A stretch of DNA of 64,000 nt from Marinobacter sp. es.048 (GCF_900188435.1 NZ_FYFA01000001.1:806001-870000), one strand, 5' to 3'; positions 35,122 through 45,134 are shown, numbered from the stretch's first letter. The notes: generated by a model not told the origin, from the sequence alone. Translations and numbers: made by a program.

Positions 35122-37185
35122 CTATTGAGTCCCCGGCTCTGCGAGCGGCAACGTGATCCAGAAGCAGGCACCAGATCCCTCTTCGGATTCGAAATCGACC
35201 TCACCGCCCATTGCCTGCATTAATTCCCGCGTGATCGCTAGGCCCAGCCCGGTGCCTTCCTTGGTTCGTGAAGACGTCGAGTTTGCCTGGGCAAATTTCT
35301 GAAAAATCCGCTCCCGAAAACTCACAGGTATTCCGGGCCCCTGATCCCGGACCTCAAGCTTTGCCTCATCTCCAGCTTTAAGCAAACCTACCTTAACGAC
35401 AGTGCCTGTCGGAGAAAACTTGATGGCGTTTGACAGAAGATTTGTGATGGCCTGGGTAAGTCGAACAATGTCGTAGTTTGCATACAGATCTTCTTTCAGG
35501 ACATTCAGTTGCACCTCCACGCCTCGCCTTCTCGCCATCGGCTGGATCTCTTCGATGGCTGCCACGGCTGCGTCGTCGAGTCTCTGGACTGAAGCATCGA
35601 AAGTAACGTTGCCGCTGACCAGCTTCTCGATATCCAGCAAATCATCGATAAGATGCCCGAGTTGTTTACTATTGCGCCGCGCAATATCGAGCATATGCCC
35701 GGTTTTTTCGTTGATTGGTCCGGTTGCGCCGCCAAGGATGAGTCCCAGAGAGCCTGAAATCGATGTCAGTGGTGTTCGGAGCTCGTGACTGACCGTGGAG
35801 ATGAACTGGTTTTTCATCTCATCAATTTTCTGGCGCTCATCGATATTGGTGATGTACCCATGCCAAAGTGTGCTGCCGTCGGGCAGAGCTTCCGGTTGTG
35901 CCAGCCCCTCAACCCAGCTCCAGCCACCGGTATCGATGAGCACCCGGTAGCGATGTTGCCATTGCGATAAAGACTCTGCCGACTCCTCAATCGAAGCAAG
36001 CAGCGCTGGCAGATCATCAGGGTGCACACGGGCTATGGCACTGGCTGCGTCGGTAGCTGCCTCCTCGGAATCAATGCCATAGATGTCCTGAACGCCGGGG
36101 CTCGTGTAAGGAAAGCTGCTGTGTCCATCGGGCCACAGGCGGTATTGGTAAAGCATTCCGGGCGTCTGGGTCACCAGCTTGTTCAGTGTCTCGGTATGCT
36201 GGATGCGATAGAGGGTATCCGCTACCCAGTCTGCGAAGAGAGTGACGAACATTTCCTCGGGCGCACTGAATGGGCGGTTGCGGGGCGAGCGCGAGGAGAA
36301 GTTCACGGTCCCGAAGATTTCGCCGTCGATCCAGATGGGCGCTGCCAGATAAGCCTCAAGCCCGAAATTCGCGTAACACGGATGGTGTTTCAAGCCGGAT
36401 TCTGCCATGTGTTCAATGGCAATCAACTTGTCGCCGGACTCGAGAAGCAGGGAGCAATAGGTCTGGTCGACCGGCAGAGTGGTGCCGTTCTCGATTTGCT
36501 CAGCCTGGCGTGTGTAGTGCCAGTGAATGGTGTAAGCGTCTGCGGTTATCCGGTTGACAATGCCGGTTTCAAGGCCAAGATAGTCGCAGGCGATTTCCAG
36601 GGCTTTGGTCGCTCGCTCATGGGTGTCGCCGCTGGTATCCATGGCGATCTCGGTCAAAACATTCAGGGCCCGATTGCGATCATCGTAGTAATCCCGAAGT
36701 TCACTCAGCGAGAACTCCCGTTCGACAAGGTTGGCGAGATCCCTGAGGATGGCTTCTTCCTCCTTTGAAAATGATCGGGGTTTGCGATCGATGATGCACA
36801 GGGTGCCAACTCTGTGTCCGTGACGGTCGTGCAAAGGCGCGCCCGCGTAAAACCGAATATTGGGATCGCCGGTGACCAGGGGATTATCATGAAACCGCTC
36901 GTCGTTAAGCGCGTTCTCGATGATCAATGTCTCTTCGCGCAGGATTGCATGGCCGCAAAACGAAATATCTCGTGCCGTCCCAGGGGCTTCCAATCCATGC
37001 CGGGATTTAAACCACTGTCGATGGCTGTCAATCAATGATACCAGCGCAATCGGGGCGTTCAGGGCACGTGCGGCAAGCCGGGTCAGTCGGTCGAATCTTT
37101 CCTCGGGCGGTGTGTCCAGCAGTGCCAGCTCATCGAGGGCTGACAGCCGATGGGACTCATCCGGCGGGAAGTCAGGCGTTTTCAT
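35122..37185 (-). CDS. sensor histidine kinase (GAF-GAF-PAS-HisKA-HATPase)
   Basis: A 687-residue kinase without membrane segments. A first GAF domain (about 20-160; FDRLTRLAARAL start, FCGHAIL and FYAGAPL) is followed by a second GAF (about 175-330), a PAS domain (about 345-455), HisKA with STVSHELRTPLTSI (about residue 475), and HATPase (about 575-680) with N box ITNLLSNAIKFS and G boxes DQGPGI and GTGLGLAI. No receiver domain is attached. Its ATG lies 14 bases inside the end of the upstream kinase gene, so the two are coupled and co-transcribed. Confidence 0.9.
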   Translation of the reverse strand: MKTPDFPPDESHRLSALDELALLDTPPEERFDRLTRLAARALNAPIALVSLIDSHRQWFKSRHGLEAPGTARDISFCGHAILREETLIIENALNDERFHDNPLVTGDPNIRFYAGAPLHDRHGHRVGTLCIIDRKPRSFSKEEEAILRDLANLVEREFSLSELRDYYDDRNRALNVLTEIAMDTSGDTHERATKALEIACDYLGLETGIVNRITADAYTIHWHYTRQAEQIENGTTLPVDQTYCSLLLESGDKLIAIEHMAESGLKHHPCYANFGLEAYLAAPIWIDGEIFGTVNFSSRSPRNRPFSAPEEMFVTLFADWVADTLYRIQHTETLNKLVTQTPGMLYQYRLWPDGHSSFPYTSPGVQDIYGIDSEEAATDAASAIARVHPDDLPALLASIEESAESLSQWQHRYRVLIDTGGWSWVEGLAQPEALPDGSTLWHGYITNIDERQKIDEMKNQFISTVSHELRTPLTSISGSLGLILGGATGPINEKTGHMLDIARRNSKQLGHLIDDLLDIEKLVSGNVTFDASVQRLDDAAVAAIEEIQPMARRRGVEVQLNVLKEDLYANYDIVRLTQAITNLLSNAIKFSPTGTVVKVGLLKAGDEAKLEVRDQGPGIPVSFRERIFQKFAQANSTSSRTKEGTGLGLAITRELMQAMGGEVDFESEEGSGACFWITLPLAEPGTQ

Positions 37186-38965
37186 GTTCGCCTCCGGCTT
37201 GCGAATGCTCTGACTTTGACGCAGGTAAATCTACCCAGAAATGGGCTCCGTTGTCGTAATAGTAGCCCACTTCACCACCCATGAGTCTGGCCAGTTCCCG
37301 AGTGATCGCAAGCCCAAGGCCTGTGCCGGCTCTGGCACGGTCTGTCCCGGATTCTGCCTGCTCGAAGCGTTGGAAGAGTCGGGCCTCGAACGTCTCGGGC
37401 ACGCCGTCACCCTCGTCCGCAACAGTTATTCTTATCTGCCCATCCTGTGAGCTGGCGGACCAGACACGCACGGATCCGCCGGCTGGTGAGAATTTGATGG
37501 CGTTGCTTACAAAATTGTCCAGTATCTGTCTCAGCCTTACGGGGTCAGCGATGAGACGGTGATCCTCAGAGCCATCCGGTTCGAGTGGGACTCGGTAGTG
37601 TTTCGCCATGACACTATTGCTTTCACAGACGTCCGCAATGGCTTTTGGGGCACTTACTTCTTCTGGGAAAATTGGCATCCTGCCAGCGACTGCCTTGTTG
37701 AAGTCCAGCAGGTCTGATATCAGATGTTGAAGCTGTTCACTGTTGCGGAAGGCTACATCGACCATTGCAGATGCCTTGGGTGGCAATTCGCCGGCCGCGC
37801 CGGAACGCAGTAACTGCAGCGAGCCATTGACAGAGGTGAGTGGGGTTCTCAGTTCATGGCTTACAGTCGAGACAAACTCGTCTTTCAAGCGGTCTAGCCC
37901 TTCCCGCTCATTCATCAATGTGTTGAACGCCGTGGCCAGATTACGGACTTCCGGAGGCCCCGACTCGGAGACCCGACCTGAGATCGAACCATCTCGCGTC
38001 ATAACCCGCATCTTTCGAGACATGAGTTCGAGAGGGCGGGTTGCGGCGCGTGTCAGAGCCAATGCTGCTGCTGCCAGGAGCAGAGTGGCGAAAACACTTA
38101 TCAGCAAAAATTTCTGGAAGGATGCCCATGCGGGACGGGTGGCCATTTCATAGGGCACGGCGCGCAGGAACATCCAGCCGACCCTTTGAAGATGCTCTGT
38201 CGCATAGATCCATTTCTGACCGTCAGCATCGCTCACGACACCGGAGGTAACCCCCGAAAGCGCTGCGTCGACAATGAGATTCTCTCCCGGGGGCGGGAGT
38301 TCCGGCATTGGGGCATTCGACGACAACGAATCAACCTGAATGAAGCGTTCGGTGTCAAGAACCATAAACAGTGTATTACGGTCATTGGCGCTGTCAGCTG
38401 GAATGACATCTGACTGCTCAAGATTGATGATGCCGCCGGCAAAGCCCAAAAGGTCGCCGTCGTCACTTTCTATCGGCGCCAGAAACGACAGCAGCGGCAG
38501 CCCCGTTCTGCGCCCGATGATCGGGCTGCTGATAACCGGCTCGCGCTCGGTTATCGCTCGTTGGAAGTGGCTTCTGTCGGCGTAAGAGGTGCCAATCCGC
38601 CCCGGAACGAAAGTGTTTTCCACGATGGCGACCGCATTATGATTGAACACCAGAAGGCCCTCCTGGAAGTAGTCGCTCAGTGACGATTGGCGTCCGAGAA
38701 GGTTCTCTATACGGCTCTGGTTAATCAGTTTTTCCCCATCGGTGAGCGTGGCCGCAAAGGCTTGGAGAGCAGTCACTCTGGATTCTAAAGATCGATTGAC
38801 CTCGTCACTCAGGGCACGGGTCTCGATTGACTGTTTCTGGCTGAGAACCCGCTCGAAATCCCGAAGCAATTCATTATAGGCGGTTCCCAGTAATATCAGG
38901 ACCGTGACGGCGCTGGTGAGGATAGTTATCAGAGCAATTCGGGTGCCGAGGGACAAGCTTTTCAA
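37172..38965 (-). CDS. membrane sensor histidine kinase with Cache-type domain
   Basis: About 597 residues. A first helix (about 7-28), a periplasmic double-Cache-like domain (about 30-285, with RSHFQRAITEREPVIS and GFAGGIINL), a second helix (about 290-312), HAMP, HisKA with STVSHELRTPLTSV and HATPase with DNFVSNAIKFSPAG and GTGLGLAI. The likely start is a TTG at 38965, where AAGGAAG lies four bases upstream; longer reading would enter the divergent gene at 39072. The kinase domains strongly resemble those of the next gene, so duplication is likely. Confidence 0.87.
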   Translation of the reverse strand: MKSLSLGTRIALITILTSAVTVLILLGTAYNELLRDFERVLSQKQSIETRALSDEVNRSLESRVTALQAFAATLTDGEKLINQSRIENLLGRQSSLSDYFQEGLLVFNHNAVAIVENTFVPGRIGTSYADRSHFQRAITEREPVISSPIIGRRTGLPLLSFLAPIESDDGDLLGFAGGIINLEQSDVIPADSANDRNTLFMVLDTERFIQVDSLSSNAPMPELPPPGENLIVDAALSGVTSGVVSDADGQKWIYATEHLQRVGWMFLRAVPYEMATRPAWASFQKFLLISVFATLLLAAAALALTRAATRPLELMSRKMRVMTRDGSISGRVSESGPPEVRNLATAFNTLMNEREGLDRLKDEFVSTVSHELRTPLTSVNGSLQLLRSGAAGELPPKASAMVDVAFRNSEQLQHLISDLLDFNKAVAGRMPIFPEEVSAPKAIADVCESNSVMAKHYRVPLEPDGSEDHRLIADPVRLRQILDNFVSNAIKFSPAGGSVRVWSASSQDGQIRITVADEGDGVPETFEARLFQRFEQAESGTDRARAGTGLGLAITRELARLMGGEVGYYYDNGAHFWVDLPASKSEHSQAGGEHENA

Positions 38966-39071
38966 AGTACTTCCTTGGAGTAATAGCCTTGCGGCGCTTA
39001 ACGTGATTTCATGGGAGAGAGAATAGAGGATTTGATCAGCGCGGCAAATTGTATTTGCCGGGGGACAGTGA

Positions 39072-40775
39072 GTGGTTTCGCAGTCAGATAACGATGTTTC
39101 CGAGAAGTTGAAGGCCCTGAGGAGCAAATTCCTTGATAGGGCCAGAGATGATATCCGTGAATTAAGCGCCTATGCGGAGCAGACTCGTAGCGGCAAACTC
39201 TCCGCAGAAGGGCTGATTCGTTGCTATCAGTCTCTGCATCGGCTTGCAGGATCGGCGGGGACTTTTGGTCTGCCTGAACTGGGGCAGCACGCTCGTTCAC
39301 TTGAAAAAAAGCTGAAAAGCCAGGCAGAGAATCTGAGCAAGGCTTCCGCTGTGCATCAGCAAACGATCGCGGTTTCCGACGGCTTTGCCGATGGTGTTGA
39401 TTCCCTGGCGGAATTGGTGGAAATAAATTCCGAAAAGTCCGCTGTCTCTGCCACTGAAACGATAGTATCGGCCGAACAACATCGTGTTGATGACAGTCAC
39501 GGTATGCAGGTGCGGATTCTGCTCGTGGATTCTGACAGGAGCGGTACTGTTGGTTCGTTGTCCTCTGGTCTGGCCCGTTACGGGTTTGTTTGCCAATTTG
39601 TCGACGCACAGGACGAAAAAGCATTGCAGACGTTTGTTGTGGAGAGTGGCAGTGCTGCTTCAGTCCTGTGTCGTGACGCCGATTTACCGGCTGTCATACC
39701 GCATTTAAAAAGTTGGCGAGGAACTGGCTCACGACGCCGGTTGCCAGTGGTTGCTGTCGGTAACGATGATTCCTTCGATAACAACTATCGGGTTGCGAAA
39801 GCCGGTGCCTCGGCCTTTTTCGCTGAACCGATTGATGTGCCGGAACTGGCCGAGCGCATTGAGTCGTTGGCTATGGAGCGCAGTGCCAGCGTGAATGGCC
39901 GGGTTCTCATCGTCGAGGATGACGTGGAGCTGGCGGAGCACTATTGTCTGGTACTCCGAGCCGCCGGTATTGAGGCACGGTTCCTCACCGAGCCTGAGCA
40001 CCTGATGCCGGAGCTCTCCGTCTTTCAGCCGGATATCGTGCTGATGGATGTCCAGATTGGTGATTACTCGGGTGTCACGCTCGCTCGTCTCATTCGCTTC
40101 GAGTCTCGCTGGTTAAGCTTGCCAATCATCTATCTCTCTTCAGAGGACAACCGGGACGATCAGCTGGAGGCCCTGTCCAAAGGAGCCGATGAGTTTCTCG
40201 TCAAGCCAGTCTCTGATGATTACCTCGTGCGCTCGGTTCGTATGCGTTGCTACCGCGCTCGTCAACTCTCCGATCTGATGAATCGTGACAGCCTGACCGG
40301 GCTGCTCAAACACTCGTTGATCAAGCAGGAGCTGGAAAAGGAATTGGCCCGCTGCCGCCGTCTCGGGCACTATTCCAGTGTTGTGATGCTGGATCTTGAC
40401 CACTTCAAAAAGATCAACGATACCTGGGGCCACCGCCATGGCGATACTGTGATACGAGCGCTTGCAAATCTGTTACGGAATCGCCTGAGAGAAACCGATA
40501 TGATTGGTCGCTACGGTGGTGAGGAGTTCATGCTGGTGTTGCCGGATTGTTCGGTGCAGGCGGCGGCACAGTTGTTGAGAGGCATCGGCGAGAGCTTTTC
40601 AGAACTGACCTTTTCAGTTGGTGAGGAAAGTTTCCATGTGACGCTCAGTGCAGGCGCCGCCGGCATCAATGACTTCGAGAGTGGGGAGGCGGCACTGGAA
40701 GCAGCGGACAAGGCGCTTTATCGCCGCAAGCGTGGGGGGCGCGCCGGGGTCACGATTCACGACGCGAAGCAATAA
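39072..40775 (+). CDS. Hpt-REC-REC-GGDEF response regulator diguanylate cyclase
   Basis: A 567-residue protein. An Hpt domain (about 8-105; phospho-accepting histidine in LHRLAGSAGTFG, residue 56) is followed by a receiver-like domain lacking a normal phospho-aspartate (about 148-265), and a full receiver (about 272-390; IVEDD, IVLMDVQIGDYSG and FLVKPVS). The GGDEF domain (about 405-560) has GGEEF and an RETD inhibitory site five residues before it. It should turn phosphorelay input into cyclic-di-GMP. The start is GTG. It is divergent from the two kinase genes, its likely partners. Confidence 0.9.
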   Translation: MVSQSDNDVSEKLKALRSKFLDRARDDIRELSAYAEQTRSGKLSAEGLIRCYQSLHRLAGSAGTFGLPELGQHARSLEKKLKSQAENLSKASAVHQQTIAVSDGFADGVDSLAELVEINSEKSAVSATETIVSAEQHRVDDSHGMQVRILLVDSDRSGTVGSLSSGLARYGFVCQFVDAQDEKALQTFVVESGSAASVLCRDADLPAVIPHLKSWRGTGSRRRLPVVAVGNDDSFDNNYRVAKAGASAFFAEPIDVPELAERIESLAMERSASVNGRVLIVEDDVELAEHYCLVLRAAGIEARFLTEPEHLMPELSVFQPDIVLMDVQIGDYSGVTLARLIRFESRWLSLPIIYLSSEDNRDDQLEALSKGADEFLVKPVSDDYLVRSVRMRCYRARQLSDLMNRDSLTGLLKHSLIKQELEKELARCRRLGHYSSVVMLDLDHFKKINDTWGHRHGDTVIRALANLLRNRLRETDMIGRYGGEEFMLVLPDCSVQAAAQLLRGIGESFSELTFSVGEESFHVTLSAGAAGINDFESGEAALEAADKALYRRKRGGRAGVTIHDAKQ

Positions 40776-40805
40776 CGGTGTTTTCTATAATTGGGTGGTG
40801 GTTGT

Positions 40806-41936
40806 TTGAAAGCGCTAATCCTGGAAGATGATGATCTGGTTTCCGAACTGCTTGAGACGGTAGTTGCCGGGATTTACCCGGGCGCACTTGTGAAAATCGC
40901 AGAAACCCTGGGGGAAGCTTACGAGCTTGTAAGCGCCAGCACTTTCGATCTTTTTATTACCGACTGGAATTTGCCGGACGGCTCCGGGCTTGATCTCGTC
41001 AAACAGGTCCGGAACACGGATGCCGAGGTGCCCATTGTAATGGTTTCTGGTCGTTCAGACCGCGATTCCGTGCTCAAAGCCGCGCACTTTGGCATCAACG
41101 GCTACATGACCAAACCCTTTGATGTGCAGCAGCTGCATGAAAGGCTGGTAAAGCTCTTGCAACCCTCGAGTTCCCAGACACCGGAGATTGCCGTTTTAAT
41201 GAAAGAATCCCTGAACGAGGTGGTTCAATTGCCCTCGGACATGGATCCATCAGACGTTATCGAGCTCATGAGTCGGCAGGAAGAGCTCTCTCCGGCTCAA
41301 CTGGCAGAACGATGGCGAGATGAAGCAAGCCTGACGGCGCGGTTGTTGGATGTTGCCAACAGCTCCTCTTTTCGCCGGACAGGTAAACCGGTGGAAACGC
41401 TCCGGGACGCCATATCCTCGATGGGGGTGGCGCTGACTCTGAATCAGGCGCTGGCCCTTTCTCTGGATGTATCCAGCAAGTTGAAAGATGGTGTGCTTCG
41501 TGACCTCGCGAAAAGGTATTATGACGAGGCGGTCGACGTTGGAAAAGAGGCCCAGAGACTGGCCATCCGGCTGAAAAAACAGCCGGTCTTGCTGCAGAAG
41601 GCAGGATTGCTCAGTCGTCTGGGTGAACTGGCGGTTCTGAAAGTCCTGAATCAGTACGTGAGCCTGGGCGGCGATCTTCAGGCCGCCGAGGCTGAGCAAC
41701 TGTTGAAGCAGTGGGCACAGGAATACGGCAACCGGCTGAAAGTTCAGTGGCATTTGCCGTTGAGCACCCGGGAACTGATCGGGGCAGTGCATCACTTGCC
41801 CGGCGATTGCGCCCGGGAGGATCGAATAACCATGCGTGCGGCAGCCATGCTCGCGGATGGCAGGCAGGAAACAGCAGAGTGCCAGCGCCTACTAAGGCGT
41901 CTTGGCATCGACACCGAGGAATCAGTCAAGGATTGA
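40806..41936 (+). CDS. REC-HDOD response regulator
   Basis: About 376 residues. The receiver domain (1-120) has LILEDDD, the phospho-aspartate in LFITDWNLPDG and the lysine in GYMTKPFDV. An HDOD domain (about 140-345) follows, beginning LPSDMDPSDVIELM; HDOD is an HD-like fold that has lost catalytic residues and takes part in signalling. The start is TTG; 40806 gives the family-like opening MKALILEDDD, while an upstream TTG at 40791 adds five residues. It lies 30 bases after the cyclase gene and five before the next REC gene. Confidence 0.87.
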   Translation: MKALILEDDDLVSELLETVVAGIYPGALVKIAETLGEAYELVSASTFDLFITDWNLPDGSGLDLVKQVRNTDAEVPIVMVSGRSDRDSVLKAAHFGINGYMTKPFDVQQLHERLVKLLQPSSSQTPEIAVLMKESLNEVVQLPSDMDPSDVIELMSRQEELSPAQLAERWRDEASLTARLLDVANSSSFRRTGKPVETLRDAISSMGVALTLNQALALSLDVSSKLKDGVLRDLAKRYYDEAVDVGKEAQRLAIRLKKQPVLLQKAGLLSRLGELAVLKVLNQYVSLGGDLQAAEAEQLLKQWAQEYGNRLKVQWHLPLSTRELIGAVHHLPGDCAREDRITMRAAAMLADGRQETAECQRLLRRLGIDTEESVKD

Positions 41937-41940
41937 TGGG

Positions 41941-42339
41941 ATGACTGCAGGAAATGCTCCAATTTCACGGGTCATGTATGTGGAGGATGATCCGGACATT
42001 CGCGCCATTGCCCAAATTGCGCTTCAGGATGTTGGCGGTTTCGAAGCACTTTTGTGCGAATCGGGTGATATGGCCTTGAAAAAGACCCCCGATTTCGATC
42101 CTGAGCTGATTCTGCTGGACGTCATGATGCCCGGCATGGATGGCCCGACAACGCTTAAAGCCTTGCGAGAGCTTGATGGGATGGCCGAGGTCCCTGTGAT
42201 TTTCATGACTGCACGGCTTCAGAGTTCGGAAATCCGGGAGTACCGGGAACTGGGGGCGTTGGGCGTAATCCCGAAGCCATTTGATCCCATGACCCTATCG
42301 GATCAGATCTCAGAGATCCTGCGGGATGCGCGAAGCTAG
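41941..42339 (+). CDS. single-domain response regulator
   Basis: A 132-residue stand-alone receiver domain with VEDDPD, the phospho-aspartate in LILLDVMMPGMDGP, the conserved T in VIFMTARL and the lysine in GVIPKPFDPM. No output domain, so it would act as a phosphate shuttle, sink or CheY-like messenger. It closes the signalling operon that starts at 39072. The ATG at 41941 lies five bases after the previous stop. Confidence 0.9.
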   Translation: MTAGNAPISRVMYVEDDPDIRAIAQIALQDVGGFEALLCESGDMALKKTPDFDPELILLDVMMPGMDGPTTLKALRELDGMAEVPVIFMTARLQSSEIREYRELGALGVIPKPFDPMTLSDQISEILRDARS

Positions 42340-42434
42340 AACAGGGCTGCTTCGCAGGCTCTGCATAGGTGCGACCATGGGGAATTTCCGGTAGTCTGGC
42401 CAGCCTGAGCCCTGTTTTGATTGAAGAGGTATCC

Positions 42435-42755
42435 ATGTCATCCCCCCCGTCCCGGGACGAACTGAAAGCCAAACTGAATCTTGAGACTTCCCGCATCCGC
42501 TGGCATGAGCTGCAGACCTACTTTGCCCGGGGGCAGGTGGTCAGGGTGGTGCCGGAGCTTGATCTGCTGGAGGTGGCCACCGAGTTGGCGGCGGACAACA
42601 AACCCCGTTTCGAACAATGGATGCAGGACGGCCGGGTTGGCGAGGTTGCGCCAGATACAGCGCAAGACTGGTATGACCGCAACGCGGAGCTTTGGGCGGT
42701 GGTCATCGCGCCTTGGGTTCTGGTTCAGGACAGGTCAAGGCATGTCGTGCACTGA
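42435..42755 (+). CDS. DUF2288 domain-containing protein
   Basis: A 106-residue protein resembling DUF2288: LKAKLNLETSRIRWHELQTY, then a VVPELDLLEVATELAADN segment and WAVVIAPWVLVQ near the end. The family is small and cytoplasmic with no known role. The ATG at 42435 has GAAGAGG upstream. It is followed 12 bases later by another small gene. Confidence 0.82.
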   Translation: MSSPPSRDELKAKLNLETSRIRWHELQTYFARGQVVRVVPELDLLEVATELAADNKPRFEQWMQDGRVGEVAPDTAQDWYDRNAELWAVVIAPWVLVQDRSRHVVH

Positions 42756-42767
42756 ACGCCCGGCGCC

Positions 42768-43136
42768 ATGAAACTTCACTATTTCCACGGCCGAAGCCCG
42801 CTCCGGGATCTTGTCATGGTGAAAGATGGCCAGCGCATTGAGCTGCACATCCGGCCGGCAGGCGCTGGCCATTGGGGTCTGGTAGCACTGGCCGGCCCTG
42901 ACCAGGGCCGCCCGGATGGGCAATTCTGCCGCGGTCCCTGGCCAACCCAGGCTCGGGCTGAATCGGTTCTCAGGAGCATCGCCGGCACTATGATGGGAAA
43001 AGGCTACGAGCCGAAGCCCGGCGACTATGTGGTCTGGTCCGTTACCGCCCAACGTCTTGCCCGCACCATCGGAGCCCCCGAGGGTAAACAGCCCAGCCCA
43101 GAAACAGACCCCGACCAGTTCAAACCCCTGACCTGA
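42768..43136 (+). CDS. conserved hypothetical protein
   Basis: A 122-residue protein that I do not recognise. It has no signal peptide, membrane helix or known motif. It is rich in G, P and R, with a VVWSVTAQRLARTIG segment near the end and a proline-rich tail. Codon use resembles neighbours, and the tight spacing on both sides (12 and 26 bases) supports a real gene in an operon from DUF2288 to LysO. Confidence 0.65.
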   Translation: MKLHYFHGRSPLRDLVMVKDGQRIELHIRPAGAGHWGLVALAGPDQGRPDGQFCRGPWPTQARAESVLRSIAGTMMGKGYEPKPGDYVVWSVTAQRLARTIGAPEGKQPSPETDPDQFKPLT

Positions 43137-43162
43137 TAACCCCTTTTCTTCTTGAGGACGCC

Positions 43163-44071
43163 ATGCTGACTGGAGCCTTGCTCATTCTTGCTCCCCTGTT
43201 TCTGGGGTTTGCCATCGCCCTGGAGAATCGCAGGGCGATGACCGTGATCCACTACACGGTGGAAGGCCTGGTCTATTTTATCCTGTTGCTGCTGGGCCTG
43301 GGTCTTGGCCAGATGGAGGGCCTGGCGGCGCAGCTGGGTGGTATGGCGGTCCAGGTACTGGCGCTGGTGCTGGTGCTTTTCGTCGCCAACATGTTCGGGC
43401 TATGGCTGTTCCACCGCTGGCAGCCGATGTCCATCGAACGGGTCGAAGGCAGTGTCAGTCCCGGTTACCGCAGGCTGTTCCTGGCCGGCATGAAGCCCCT
43501 GGTGGCGGTTATTGCCGGGCTCCTGGCCGGATACTTCCTGTTGCCGGACATGCCCATGGCGGAGCAACTGGCAACCTGGTCCCTGATGTTCCTGCTGTTT
43601 CTCATTGGCCTCCAGTTGCGCAACGCCGGTCTGTCGCTGCGCAAGCTGCTGATGAACCGTCAGGGCCTGGGTATCGCACTGGCTCTGACGCTAAGCTCTC
43701 TGGTGGCCGGGGCCCTGTTGATACCCTGGCTTGGATTGCCATGGCACGACGCCCTGGCGGTTGCTTCCGGTTTTGGCTGGTACTCGCTGTCCGGTATTGT
43801 GATTGGTGAAGCCCTCGGGCCTGCCTGGGGCGGCGTGGCCTTCCTCAATGATGTGCTCAGGGAAATCGTTGCACTGGCCATCATTCCCCTGCTGATTGCC
43901 AACAGGCCGGCCATGGCGATCGGTTATGGTGGCGCTACGGCCATGGACTTCACCCTGCCGGTTATCCGCAGCAGTGGCGGGCTGACCTGCGTGCCGGTGG
44001 CCATCGCCTCCGGTTTCTTGCTGTCTTTTCTGTCGCCGGTGCTTATGGGGGTGTTCCTGTCTTTGGGTTAA
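43163..44071 (+). CDS. lysO: LysO-family lysine exporter
   Basis: A 302-residue inner-membrane protein with about eight helices, matching the DUF340/LysO (E. coli YbjE) family in length and motifs: FLIGLQLRNAG, ASGFGWYSLSGIVIGEALGP and the final PVIRSSGG. LysO exports L-lysine and its toxic analogues. GAGG lies 8 bases before the ATG. It follows two small cytoplasmic proteins closely, perhaps in one operon. Confidence 0.9.
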   Translation: MLTGALLILAPLFLGFAIALENRRAMTVIHYTVEGLVYFILLLLGLGLGQMEGLAAQLGGMAVQVLALVLVLFVANMFGLWLFHRWQPMSIERVEGSVSPGYRRLFLAGMKPLVAVIAGLLAGYFLLPDMPMAEQLATWSLMFLLFLIGLQLRNAGLSLRKLLMNRQGLGIALALTLSSLVAGALLIPWLGLPWHDALAVASGFGWYSLSGIVIGEALGPAWGGVAFLNDVLREIVALAIIPLLIANRPAMAIGYGGATAMDFTLPVIRSSGGLTCVPVAIASGFLLSFLSPVLMGVFLSLG

Positions 44072-44174
44072 ATTGACGCGGTGCAATGCAAGTTGCGGTT
44101 TTACGGGTAGTATGTGAAACAGTAAACTAGCGTTTATTGACAAATGTTAATGTCTTGGCCCGGTCCTGATCCTG

Positions 44175-45134
44175 ATGCAACGCCGCGAATTCCTTGGTTT
44201 ATCGATAGCAGCCGGACTGTCCACGGCGGGATTGCCGGGCTGCAGCGATTCCGGCCCGCTGAGGTTCGGTATCCATCCCTGGATCGGTTACGAGCCACTG
44301 TACCTTGCCCGTGATTTCAATTGGCTGCCCGATACGGTTGCGCTGGCGCCCGGCACGTCTGCCAAAGACTCCATGGAAGGCCTTCTTTCAGGGGCGCTTG
44401 ATGGGGCGGCGCTGACTCTGGATGAAACCATACGCGTCTGGTCGAGGGGGCTGGAACTCGTTGTGGTTGCTGTCGCTGATGTGTCCGCCGGCGCCGATGT
44501 ACTGATGGTGAAGCCATCGATCACTGAATTGACAGCCCTTAAGGGGCAGCGGATTGCGGTGGAGCTGGACGGTGTCTCGGGCGTTATGCTGTTTAAAATC
44601 CTTGAGGTAGCGGGGCTCGGTCGCAGCGACGTGATAAAAGTGGATTTGCCGGTAAGCCAGCATGCACAAGCCTGGTCCCGCGGTGAAGTGGATGCTTCCG
44701 TGTGCTACGAGCCAACAGCGTCACTCATAGAGAACGCCGGAGGCGTCAGACTCTTCGATAGTAGCGACATTCCGGAAACCATCTTCGATTTGCTGGTGGT
44801 GACCCGGAAAGCGGCAGAGAGCAATTCCAGTGCGGTTCGTGACCTTTTGACCGGACATTTTACCGGCCTGCAGCATCTCGTGCGTAGCATGCACGACTCG
44901 GTGTACCGGATTGCCACCCGTCAGGGGATCAGCCCGGATGAGGTCCGCGCGGCACTGGCAAGCGTTATGCTGCCGGATCTGGCCGCAAACCAGCGTTATC
45001 TCAGGGCAGCCGGACCCATCGAAACCATGGCCGGATCCCTGTCTCGCCTGATGCTGGCAGAGGGGATGATTAATCAGAATCCTGGCATTCAGCGCTTGTC
45101 AGATCCTTCGTTTCTGCCAGCGAGGATTTCTTGA
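44175..45134 (+). CDS. orphan solute-binding lipoprotein (NMT1/SsuA-like)
   Basis: A 319-residue protein with an N-terminal RR and lipobox-like signal (AAGLSTAGLPGC, cysteine at about 22) and a two-lobed periplasmic-binding fold typical of sulfonate, nitrate or thiamine-precursor binders (FGIHPWIGYEPLYLARD, DGAALTLDETIRVW, SVCYEPTAS). No permease or ATPase gene is nearby. Its last codon overlaps the start of a PhnD-like sensor cyclase gene, so it may present a ligand to that sensor instead of to a transporter. The ligand is not evident. Confidence 0.85.
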   Translation: MQRREFLGLSIAAGLSTAGLPGCSDSGPLRFGIHPWIGYEPLYLARDFNWLPDTVALAPGTSAKDSMEGLLSGALDGAALTLDETIRVWSRGLELVVVAVADVSAGADVLMVKPSITELTALKGQRIAVELDGVSGVMLFKILEVAGLGRSDVIKVDLPVSQHAQAWSRGEVDASVCYEPTASLIENAGGVRLFDSSDIPETIFDLLVVTRKAAESNSSAVRDLLTGHFTGLQHLVRSMHDSVYRIATRQGISPDEVRAALASVMLPDLAANQRYLRAAGPIETMAGSLSRLMLAEGMINQNPGIQRLSDPSFLPARIS

